Positions 8,731-20,800 of a DNA stretch of 64,000 bases are shown here, piece by piece; within the stretch, counting starts at the first letter, position 1; each line of letters opens with the position of its first letter. The notes below the pieces were generated by a model, which ran no database searches, was not told the origin of the DNA, and saw only the letters and a list, made by a program, of their open reading frames with translations. The DNA comes from DASXUX01 sp036504595 (GTDB taxonomy: Bacteria; Planctomycetota; SZUA-567; H5-PLA8), in NCBI GenBank assembly GCA_036504595.1, contig DASXUX010000109.1:1-64000 (forward strand), in the 5' to 3' direction. The position numbers and the translations under genes are program-made.

Positions 8731-8756
8731 AAGGCCAGCCGATCATGGCTGGCCTT
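8731..8756. terminator. Bidirectional terminator hairpin
   Basis: A perfect 10-bp stem, AAGGCCAGCC with GGCTGGCCTT, around the loop GATCAT. T-rich tails lie on both strands (CGTTTTCTCT on plus, CTTCTTTTGT on minus). It lies between the tRNA and the end of the giant reverse-strand gene and can stop transcription from either side. Confidence 0.75.
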
Positions 8757-8888
8757 GCTCGTTTTCTCTAGAAAAATCCCTTTCAGAAGAAGCACCCGAA
8801 ACATGGCTTTGAAAATGAGCAGCGCCTGGCGCGGATGAGGCGGCGCAACCAGCCGCCGCTTCATGCTATGCTGGCGTTCGCCTGGGTT

Positions 8889-11800
8889 TCACTTCGCCGT
8901 GCCAGAGGTACCCTTCAGGTTCGTGTAACTCATGGTCTGAGCGACCTGGTAGAGCAGGTGCTCGAAGACAATCGTGAACGTAACGCGGCAGGTGCCGCTG
9001 GGCGCAGCCGCCGTCAGGCCCTCATCTTCCAGCCGCGCACTGAACTGGCTTTTTGTCAATTTTACGCTCAGCAGCGCCACCTGCTCAGGAACACTACTCT
9101 TACTTTTCTTGAATTTCAGTTTGGCCGCGCCTGAGCCGGCTTTCGCATTGCCTTTTGCGTCGAGCGTGAAGACCTGGGTCACTCCCCCGATGTCCACGGT
9201 CAGCGCTTGCCCGTTCGGGTTAAATCCGGCTGGAATGGGCAAGCCTGCCGAGAACGCGATCGAGTCGCTGTTGTACTTCACGAAGTTCAGCTTGATTGAG
9301 GGCTTTTGCACGGTCAGGCTGAGCGGCGTCGTGTTTGTCGCGGGGCTGGACGCCGGGTCATGCGGGTCCGTTCCAAGCGCCTGTTCAAGATCGTCCGACA
9401 CCCCGTCACCGTCGGTGTCAACTGCCGCCCCCCCTGGCTCCGCCGCCAGACCGACAACCATCGCGAGCTGCATCTGCGACGAGACCCCGCTCGCGTTGGT
9501 GGCTGTGACGGTCACCGTGTAGGTGCCTGCCTGGGCGTAGGCGTGCGTGACGCTGCTGTGGTTGCTGGCGTCTTTCGTTCCATCGCCAAAGTCCCAGCTC
9601 CACGTGATCGTTCCGTTCTCCGTTGCGGCGCAGGCAAATGTCACGGTCTGCAGCGTGACGGCGGGATTGGGGCTGGCCGTGGGCGCGCTCTGGATTCCCA
9701 GCGCCGCGACTGAACAGCTCAACGTGTCGGAGCCGCATCCACCATCGTCGTCTATCACCAGCAGCGAGATCTGATACTTTCCCTCAACCGACGGCGTGAA
9801 GCTGAATGCCGGCGCGTTGCCCGCGGCTACCGGCTGGCCGTTTCGCATGACGGACCAGAGGTAAGTGAAAGTATCGGCGGTACCGGGGTCCGTAACGGCG
9901 CATGTCAAATCCAAAGGCTTCCCGCTGAGGACCTGATCGTTCGCCAATCCGATGATGGTCACTTTCGGTATGACATTGAATACGGAGATCTCCGTTTGAG
10001 CGGTCCCGGAACCGCCGTCCTTGTCAGTCACGGTCAACGCCAGCGTATAGGTGCCGTTATCATTGGGTACGAATGTGATGGCTGGCCCGTTGCCGTCCCC
10101 GTAGAAAACGCCGTCCTTGGAGATGGTCCAGGCATACACTCGACTATCGAGTTTGCCCGGATCGGTCACGCTGCTGGAGACCGTAATGGGAGTGCCCTCG
10201 GGCACCGCTGTCGAAGGCCGGCCGGTCAATGTCACGACAGGCGCGGCGTTCGCGACCAGAATCGTTTTTTGATTCGTGGCATAGCCGCCGTTGCTATCCT
10301 GAGCCGTAAGCGTAACGACGTAGGAACCGTTGTCGTTAGGAACAAACGACACTTGGGCCGTATCTGCGAACGCGGCCTGCTTGACGCCATCTTTCATGAT
10401 CAGCCAGGAATTCGCCACGGTGTCCGTGCCTGGATGCACGATCGTGCTGCCCAGTACGATGGGTGTTCCTTCGGATGCCGACGCGGGAGCGCCCGTAATA
10501 AGGCACACCGGAGCCACATTGGTCACCGCAATGGAGCGCGTGTCGGTCCCCCGGCCAGCATCGCCGTCGTCCACCGACAGCGACACGACATACGTGCCGG
10601 CATTACCCGGGGTAAACGTGAAGCTGGATCCCGCGCCATTGGCGTACGACAGGCCATCCTTGAGCACAACCCATGAATAGGTGAGGGTATCCGCGGTCCC
10701 GGGATCGTTGACCGTGCTGGTCAGCGGGATGGCCGTGCCTTCCGGACTGCTGCCTGGCGCGCCAACAATGGCGACGGCCGGCGCGACGTTCGAGACGATC
10801 ACGGTGCGCGGGGTCGCTGTTCCAACGCTGCCATCCTTGTCAACCACGCTCAGGCTTACCACATAAGTGCCGTCATCGACGGCCACGAAGTTGAACGCGG
10901 GGCTTGAGCCGCACTTGTATGCCAGCCCGTTCCAAGTCACGAGCCACTCGTACGCAAGCGCATCGTTCACTCCCGGATCGGTGACTATGCTGGTCAGCGC
11001 AATCGAGTCACCTTCGTTGGCCGTCGCCGGGGCCCCGGCGATCGCGACACTGGGACGGGCGTTCAGCACGGTGATTTCCACCGAGGGCGCCAGAGCGGCG
11101 GCGCCATCTTTGTCCTGCACCGTCAAGAACACAGCGTAGCTGCCATTGTCGTCCGGCGTAAAGGTGAAGGACGCGCTGGCGCCGGTGGCGTAATTCACGC
11201 CGTTCTTTTTGGCAAGCCATGCATAGCTGAAGGTATCGGCGCTGCCGGGATCGATGACGGAACTGCTCAAGCTGATCGGCATGCCTTCTGACGTGCTAGC
11301 CGGCGCGCCAACGATCGCGGCCGACGGAGCGACATTCCATACAGCGATTGTTTTTGCTGCAGCGTGTCCGACCCCGCCATCTTTGTCTGTCACGTCGAGG
11401 TTAATGACGTAGGTGCCATTGTCGTCTGGTGTGAATATGAAGTCGGACGACGTCCCCACACCATACGTAGTTCCATTCTTGGTTACGGTCCAGGAGTAGC
11501 TGAATGTGTCCGCGACTCCGGGATCGTAAAATAGACTGCTGACTTGGATGAGACTGCCTTCGGGGCTGCTGGCCGGGGCATCCTGAATGGCTGCCGTTGG
11601 CGCCACGTTCTGGACCTGAATGCCGACGTTTGCCGTTGTCGCACTGCCTCCGCTATCGGTGAGCGTAAGCGCGATGGTCGTGGTGAGATTGTCGATATAC
11701 TGGCGCTGCAAACTGAAATACGTGGTCCCCGCCGGCAGCGTTGTGATCTGGGTTCCATTGCCCCAGTTCACGCTCAGGGTGAAGGACTGGCCGTCATCGG

Positions 11801-14800
11801 GATCGGCGATCTTGCCGGTCAACAACGCAATGTCGCCCTCTAGAATGGGCGACGTCACGCTGACGGCGCTCAACTGCGGGCGAGTATTGGGCAGAACGAC
11901 GATGTGCTGAGTGCATGAGATCGTCGGCGTAGAGACGATGTCGCTGACCGTCAGCGTCTGGGAACCGAGTGTCATCAGGCTGGCCACGAAGACGTGCTGG
12001 CCATTGTCAGCCGCGGTGAAGGTATAGTCGGCCGGCAGGATGGCGGCGGCATCGGAGGATGTGAAATGCACGGTTCCTCGATAGGTGCTATCGATGTTGC
12101 CCAGCAGATCGACCGCCGAAACGTAGAGTGACTCCGTGGCGCCTGGATGCGTGGTCTCAGGCAAGCCGCAGATTTGGAATGTGCGAACCGGCGCTGCGGC
12201 ATAGGCGATCGTGTTCGCGCGCAGATTGGCGGCGTGGGGCTGCGGCGTGTGCAGTGAATCCACCGCCAGGCCACCCAGCACGATGCGGCCGGCGCCATAG
12301 GTGCGTTCAGCCAGGACCGAGCGTCCAGTGACTGTGTTCGTCATGATGGCGGAAAAGTTCGTACTGCTGACGCTGCCATAACCGACGGTCCCAGCCAGTG
12401 TTGTGCTGGCGGGCAGGAACGGTCCATTAAAGATCGGATGTGCGGTGGCGACCGCCGCCGCGCTGGTGGTGTTGTCGGGGTAGATCAAACCGGCGTCGAA
12501 TCCGAGCGCGAAACTGCTGCCTTCCTGCGGAGCGGACAGGAGCAGCAGGGTGCCGCCGTTCTGGATCCATTGTTCGAGGCGCGGCAGATTGGCATCCAGG
12601 AACGCCTTCAGTTCAGTGGCCGTCGTCTGGCCGCCTTCCATGAAGATGAAGCGCGTCGTGTCCGACAGCAAGCTGACGACATTGACCGTTTCGTAACGCA
12701 GATCCTGCCATCGTCCGGCGCCAAAGACACGATCCATCGCGGTCTCGTTAGTGCTCACAGACCAGGGCTGCCCGAACGTCGAGCGCATATAGACGACTCC
12801 CAGGCCGACGTACACGGTGAAGGTCTTGGACGCCGAATGCGGCAGCACCGCGGGAGCTCCATCGTCGTTGACGGTGACCGTGATCGTGGTCTTGCCGGTC
12901 AGTCCATTGGCTGGCGTCAGCGAAATCGTCCGCGCTGTGCCGGCGCCGCCCAGAACGATGTTCTCATCCGGGATCAACTGCGTGTTGGAGGAACAGGCCG
13001 TGATCGTCAGGTTCGCCGACGGCGTTTGGCCATCGGTGACCGTGAAACTGATGGGCCCGGCGGTGATCCCGACCGGCGTCAGCACATCGCTGATGGTGCT
13101 GAGCGTGGGGGCGGTGTTGGGATCGGTCACGGTGACAGTCATTGTGCTGCTGGTGCTCGCCGTTCCGTCACTGACGTACAAGGTGATGGTTGCCGATCCG
13201 AGTTGGTTTGCGGCAGGGGTGACCGTCAGCGTGCGCGTCCCGGCACTTCCCGCGATGACGATTCCGGAGTTCGGTATCACCGTCGTGTTGGACGAGGTCG
13301 CCCAGACGATCAGGTTGCTGGGCGTTTCCGGGTCGGTGACGAAGAAGCTGACCGGCCCGAGGACGGTATTTTCCGGAATGCTGACGCTCGATGGCAGCGG
13401 TCCGAGCCGCGGAGACTGGTTGGGCTGGTCCCAGGCGGCCGTTGCGTAACCCAGAATTTCGGAGCCCGTCGTGCCGCCGAACTGCGACGCGCCGGAGTGC
13501 TGGAAGTACCAGCGGTTGTTTGCCGTGCAGAATGAGAACGCCGCCATGTCACCCAAGTTCGTGAAGCTGGTGATCAAGTACATGGAACCGTCCGGCACCC
13601 GCGAGCGATAGATGTAGGCCGAACTGTAAACGTAATCGAGATAGATCGCTCCGCCGTAATACTCCGCGACACCCCAGTACGCCCAACGCTTGGCCGCGTT
13701 GTGCGTGGGCACGCTCATGGCGCCCAGATCGGTCACGGTGCCCGACGTCAACGCGATATTGTAGACGCGCGTTCCATTGTGGATCACGATGCGATCATAG
13801 CCGGAGAACACGCCTGGATTGGCGCTGCTGGGCGCATTGATGGTGCTGGAGAGATTGATGACGGTGCCCGTCAGCGCGCCGGTCGCGCCATCCACGGCGA
13901 TCAGGTTATTGATCGAACCGCCCGTACTCCCGATGGGCGTGCCGTTGAACGCCAGGCTGTAGACCTGGCCGTTGCGAACGTTGCTCACCAGGCCTTCGTC
14001 AAGCCGGCCGATACTGGCGCCGCCAGCCAACGTGCTGCGTGAGAATCGCCCGGTTGCCGTTGCGCCCGTGGAGAAGACCTGCGTGGACGAGACAGCCAGC
14101 GCGCCAGGTGTTGTTCCCGTGACGGCGGCTCGATCGACAATTGCCGAGCCGGATGTGCTGAGCGAGGTAATGCGGAAGGTGGGTCCCAGGTCGTAGCTAT
14201 AGCTGTTGACGGTCAGCAGCAGCGTGGTGGACGTGCTCAGGCCAGCGCCGCCGTCCGGGGAGCCATCGTCGGTTACGGTGAGGGTAATGGTGGCGCTTCC
14301 CGATTGTCCGGCCGCAGGGGCCAGCGAAATCCAACGGTTGGCTCCGCTGCCGCCCAGCGTGATTCCGGAAGCTGGAAGCAGAGTCGAATTGTTGGACGTC
14401 GCGGTGAGCGTCAGCGCGTCCAGCGGCGTTTCTTTATCGTTAAGGCGAATGGGCAGCGGACCGGCCGGAACGCCGACAGGGGTGCTCACGCTCGAATAGA
14501 CGGAGAGTGTGGGCGCCGTATTGTCGCTGCTGACGGTCAGAGTAAACGTTCGCACGGTGGACAGCGGCGTTGTATCCGGCGAGCCGTCGTCGGCAGCGGT
14601 GATCGTGATGGTGGTGCTGCCATATTGATTGGGCGCGGGGGTGATGGTGACCGTGCGGTGGGTTCCCGGTCCGGAAAAGACAATGTTGGCGTTAGGGACC
14701 AGCGTGGTCAGGGACGAAGTGCCCGTCAGCGTCAGCGCCGAATTGGGAGTCTCGACATCGTCCACGAAGAAATCGATCGGCCCGGTCGATGCGTCTTCCG

Positions 14801-17800
14801 CGATGGTCAGGCTCGAGAACGTGCTCAGATATGGAGCCGTATTGTCTTCGCGTACGTTCAGCAGGAAGGCAACCGAAGCGGTGAATGTGCCGTCGGTGAC
14901 ACTGACGGAAATGGTTGAGCTGCCGTTCTGGTTTGCGGCCGGTTGTATGGTCAGCGTCCGATTCGCGCCGCTGCCGCCCAGGAAGAGATTGGCGTTTGGC
15001 ACAAGCGTCGTATTAGTGGAGGTCGCAGTCACGACCAGATTGTCCAGTGGCGTGTCCGGATCACTGATCGTGAAGGAGATCGGCGGCGAGGTCGTGTCTT
15101 CGCGCATGAATTGATCGAGAATACTGGAAATGGCCGGGCCGGGCAGATAGGGATCTTGCCTGACCGCCGAATCCAGAACGCCCTTCCAGCCGCCGTCCGT
15201 GGTCCCCATTGGAACTGCATACTTCCAGTCCCAACCGAGGAAGATCACCAGGCCGGAACCGTAGCGCATCAAGGTGACGACGGAGCCCGTTGTCGTTCCG
15301 TACATGGTCATCGCGCCGGACATGCTCGAAACGTTCAGGCCGGTGACGTAGGTGTTGTACGGCAGCGTGGCCGAATCGTCGGCGAACTCCGTCCCCGCCG
15401 TTGCCGCCGTCTTTGGATAGGGCGAACTGATCGAGCCGCTCACGCAGGTGAAGCCGAAAACCGAGCTCAGGAAGGGCAGGTGCCGTGCGGAGCTGTAATC
15501 CGGATAAATGATCAGCGTTTTTCCGCCTGCCACGAAGTTCTGCAGGGCAGTAGTGGCGCTGCCGTCCATCACAGACCCGAGCGGATTCGTCAGCGGCGGA
15601 ATCAGAATGACATCCTCTCCGGTCAGCGCGGCGCTCCAGGATGCGCCCGTGGTTCCCGTAAAGGTCGTGACGGTATGCGCCAGTGAGTTCAGCGTGGCTT
15701 GCACGGTATCCGATTCATCGATCGTTGTGCCGCCGGTGCGAACGAAGAGCGGGTCGTCGAAAACGACGACTTTTCGCGGCGGACCCATCACGGTCACCCC
15801 GAATGTATCGCTGGCCGCGTTGGGCTTGCCGGGCGGCGCCATCGGGTCTGTGACCGTCACGGTAATGGTCGAGGTGCCCGTCCGCCCGGGGGCCGGCGTG
15901 ACGGTGACCGTGCGTGCCGGGCCCGCCCCGCCCAGCACGACATTGGCGTTGGGGATGAGCAGCGTGTTCGAGGAACTGACCGTGAGCGTCAACTGGTCGG
16001 CCGGGGTGGACGCGGACCCGATCCAGAACGGAATAGCTGCCGTCGGAACGTCCACATTGGTCGTCTGATTCGCCATATCGGTGATGTAGGGAGCCGTACT
16101 CTGGTTTCGGACCGCCGAGTCGAAAACATCGACCCAGCCGCCGTCGAGCGTCCCCATTGGAACGGCATTGGTCCAGCTCCACCCGACGAACGTAATCAGC
16201 CCTGCGCCGTAGGGAATCACGGCCACGCCGGGGTAAGTCGAAGACGTGCCGTACATGTTCAGAGCGTTGGCGCCGCTGGCGGGAAGGACGGCGTAGTAGA
16301 GCGAGTTGTTGGCCAGCGTCGCTGGATCGTCGGCGAACTCCGTGCCGGTGGCAGCGGGCTGCTTGGAGATCGTTCCGGAGGTACCGACCAGCGTCAGCGC
16401 GCTCCAGCCCATTACGGCATTGACGAGGCCGGTGGCCCGGCTCGATGAATCCGCGTGGACGATCAGGCACTTGCCATTGTAGACGAAGTTTTTCAGGTCG
16501 AGTGTTGCCGCGGCATCGAGCGCGCTGGAAAGCGTGCCCAGCTTCTGTTCGGGCACCACGACGACGTCCTTTCCTGCAAGCGCGGCGCTCCAGGCCGCGT
16601 CGGTGGTCCCGGTGAACGTGGAGACCGTGTGGCCGAGCGCCGACAGTGTGGCTTGCACGGTATCGGACTCGCTGGTCGCGGTATTGCCGGTATCCACATA
16701 TAAGGGATCATCGAAGACGACGACTTTCCGCGCGTTGGTGTTCTGAATCCAAAGGCCGAACGACGTGCTGCTGGCAACCGTGCCGTCGCTGACACTGACG
16801 GTGATCATGGTGCGCCCGGTCATGTCTTGAGCGGGGGTGATCATCACCGTGCGGTTGGCGCCGCTTCCGCCGAAGACGATGTTGGCGACGGGGACGTGCA
16901 AGGTGTTGCTGGAGCCGGCGGACAGCGTCAGGTCTGAGGCGGGAACGCTGCTGCTGCCGACGGTGAAGGGTATCGCGCTCGTGGGGCTGTTGACCGACGT
17001 ATACTGATCGGCAATCGTGCTGAGGGTCGGAGGGACGTGGTTGCTGACAACCACGTTATCCAGCGCCCAATGATCGTACCCGGCTCCGCTGTGTGTGACC
17101 TGCCGCCAGCGGAACTGGGTCGAGCTGGTCTGGGCGGCCGGCGGCACGGCGAGAGTGACCTGTCCCCAGCTCTTGTACGCGGTCGTCAGGCAGGTCGTGA
17201 TGATCGTGAACGTCGTGCCGCCGTCGATGGAGTACTCGAGGACAACATCTTCTCCGGGATCGGCGTTTTCAGGAAAAGTGCCGCTCCCGAAGATCAGCGA
17301 AAACTGCACGGTGCCGCCGACACTGACGTTCACCGGGATCGTGGTCGCCTGTCTTACGATCGATCCATCGAAGAACAGGGAATTGCCGGAAGACAGCGGT
17401 GGTGAGGCGACGAAGTTGGTGTTGGCGACGCCGACATTGCTTGTCCAGATCGAGGTGTCGGTGTTGGGATCGAAGTCATCCGAAATCAAGGTGGGCGCTC
17501 CGGCATAAGTCAGTGTGACATCGTGGCCGGTTCCGCCGACATAGCTGACGGTAAAACGCTTGGCGCCGAGGTTGGTTGTGCCTCCTTCGGGAATCCCGGC
17601 GAACGTCCCGGAGAGTGCCGTTCCGCCATTTGCTATCAGCGCGATCGTATCGCCGAGCGTCGGGGTATAGCCCAGCGTTGCCGAGAGGGTGCAGTTATTG
17701 AGGCTAACGGAGCCGGCCGTCTGGAGTTGATCATAGGTGCCGGCGATCTTGCCATTGATGCGGGCGGTGAGCACGCCGGTGGACGTGAAGTTCAGGACTC

Positions 17801-20800
17801 CGGTGTGCAGGATGCCGGGGGAGGCCGCGCCCGGGGCCAGAGTGCCGCTGACGGTGACATCGCCGAGGGTGCCGGCGCCGCTGAGGGATGCGCCGGAACT
17901 GACCGTCACGTTGGAGGAGGGTTGGGCGCCGGTCACGCGCAGATTTCCGGCGTTGACGGAGGTTGGGCCGGTGAACGTGTTTGTTCCGGAGAGGGTGAGC
18001 ATGGCGGAGCCGGTCTTGGTGAGGCCTAGATTGCCGCTGATTGCTCCGGAGAAGGTCTGGTTGGCGGCGGTGCTCACGGTGACGGTTGCGCCGGCGGCGG
18101 CGGTGTTGGTGAGGGTGCCCGCGCCGCTCAGTTCGCGCAGGGTCTGAGAGAAGGAGGAGACGCCGTCGGAGATGTCGATGCTGCCGTCGGCGGCGATCGA
18201 GACGGCGGAGCTGCTTTGAAGGGCGCTTAGGCACTGCGTTCGCAGGAGACTACTGACGGAGGTCGGGCCGGTGTAGGTCGCGGCGGCTTCGATCGTCAGG
18301 GTCCCGGTCCCGCTCGCCGTCAGTCCGCCGGTTCCGGAGACGGCCGCTGAAACGCGGCAGGTTCCGGCGTTGCTGAAGGACAGGTCAAAACCTCCATTGT
18401 CCAAGGTCTGAGCGAGCAGCAGAGTGGTTCCGGTGGAGGTGCTGATGTTCAGCGGGACGGCTGCTGTGAGGGGAAGTTGAATTGCATTGGAGCCGACGGT
18501 GTTGGCCACGGGCCCGGCGAGTTTTATAGCCGCTCCGCTGAGCGAGAACCCGCCAGCATTGAAGGTAATCGAGCTGAAGGTTGTGGCGGCGGGCAGGTCA
18601 TTGAGCGCGGCCAGGCGCTGCGTTCCGGCAAAGACCAGATTGGCTCCGGCGCTGCAATGCTGCCCGCCCCAGTTGGCATCATCCGACCAGTTGTCGCTGG
18701 TCAGGCTCCCGCCGGTCCAAGTCAGCGTCGGCGGCAGAGTGTAGGTGACGGTGTGGTCGGTGCTGGTCGAAGCCAGATTGGCGTTCCCGGCTCCGTCATG
18801 GGCCACGCCGGCGGGCACCGAGACGGTGATGAGGCCGGCCTGAGTCATTCCGCTGACAGCGACGTTGTAGGTCGTGCCGCTGCCGGTCACCACGGCCGTG
18901 GTGGCGCCGGCGGTGCCGGCAAGGGTCACGTCGCCCGTCGCGAAGTCGGAGACCGGTTCGCTGAAGAGGACTGTGAAGTTCACGGGCGCGTAGCATACGG
19001 GATCGGCTTGCGTGGCGGCCTGGTTGACGGTCACCGAGGGCGGCGTGTTGTCCCAGATGAACTGAATCGCCTGGTTGTTTGAGAGCAGGGTGCTGCCGTT
19101 GTAGGAGTACTTCTTGCAGACCAGGCCGGAGCTGTTTTCGATGCCGATGGTGGCGGACTTTCCCGCGCCGTAGGTGCCTGTCGGCTTCACATCCAGATAT
19201 TGGAAGACAATGGTGTCGTTGCCTTCGCAAAGCAGGACTTGGAAAGTGTACCCATCGATGCCGCCGTACCAAGGCACATTGACCCAGCTAATGACATACT
19301 TGCGGTTGGGCGCTGTGCCGCTCACGCCCACTCTCACGGTGCCTCCGGAGGATGGGGAGAGGTCGTCCCACCAGGGATAAATCTGGTTGTTGGGCGTCGC
19401 GCTGGACGGCAGATCGGTGTTGGTCCAGATGTACATGTCCGTCGAGTTGAACCCGATCAGGCCGTTAGCGCCCACGTACAACTGCGTGTACGGCTGTCCA
19501 TAGAAGTTGAACGTGAACGGCAGCGTCTGCACCGAGCTGACGGAGTCTTCGCTTAGCCCCAGATTGGTGTGGGAGGCCGGATCGATCCAGTTGAACGTTG
19601 CCGCGGCCATCGTGTAATTTCGTGCAACACCCAGCGCAACGCCGCGCGACTGATTCCCGCTGCCGTTCGTCGTATTGGTGAAGGTGATGGTGTCGGTGTA
19701 GTTGCCGTCGATCAGGCTGTTGGCGTTGCTGTTGATGGACACGGTCACATTCACGGTGCCGCCCGAACTCAGCGTGCCGCTGGTGCTCGAGAGCGTGATC
19801 CAGGTCTGCGTTGCGGAGGCGGTCCAGTTGATTGAGGTCGCGGCGGTGTTCTGCAGCGTGTAGACCTGCGAACCGGGCGAGAACGGCCCGCCGGGCTGGC
19901 CGGTCGAAACGAGGCTGGTGGTCGGAGTGATGCGCAAGTCGCCGGGGACGTCGAAGGCTTCGACCACGCCGGTGGTGGAGCTTGCCGAGCCGGCCTGCGC
20001 GCTGTAACCCATGCCGCGTTTGGCGAAGGCGACCCATATCTCGTTCTGATTTGCGCCGCTGTTGTTGACTTGATCGGCCTGCAGGATGGCGTCGCGCGCC
20101 TGCAGGAACGTGGGATTGGCAGGCGAGAGTTTCATTCCATCGGTGACCAACTGCAGCATGACCTGATTGCCCGGGTCGAAACCCAGCTTGGCCACGATTT
20201 TCGCGCGCACTTCCCACAGTGTCTCGCACCAGACTTCGCCCATGTCGTGGACTTCGGCGTTGATTTTTATGTCGCCGAACGTCAGCGGGTTCTTGGACCC
20301 AGTGGTGACGGTCGCGCCGGGCTCGATCGCGTACGGATACCGGCGGATGCCGCGGTAGTAATTGTCGGAGACCTGACCGTAGATCGCGTAAGCGCCCACG
20401 GGATAGGTGCCCTGCAAGTCGTCAGCGGGGTCGGCCAGGAGTGCCAGCGAGTAGAAGTCGCTCCAGCCTTCGCCCATGCCTTGGGGTTGCAGCGAACTGA
20501 TCCCGACACCGCCGCCGACCAGTCGGTTGCTCAAGCCGTGGGTGTATTCGTGGAGGATAATCTGGGCGTCGAAATCGCCATCTCGATTCGGCGATGTGGA
20601 GGTCCAGAGAAACATCTGCATGCGGCCCGCTGAACCGTCCGGCGGCGTCGAAAAATTCGCGTTGTTCGTGCCGCTGCCATCCTGTGCGTCGGCCTGGACC
20701 GCGTCGTTTCCCTGTCCACCGCGTCCGTAGTTGTTGTTCTGAAAATTTCCGGCGGCTTCGGTAAAGCCCAGGTCGTAAAGCTTGTCGTGCATGAAATTGC

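Noticed and set aside
12438..13535. Long plus-strand open frames inside the giant reverse-strand gene
   Set aside because: Their products are low-complexity Arg/Gly/Asp-rich sequence and follow the codon pattern of the repeats on the other strand.
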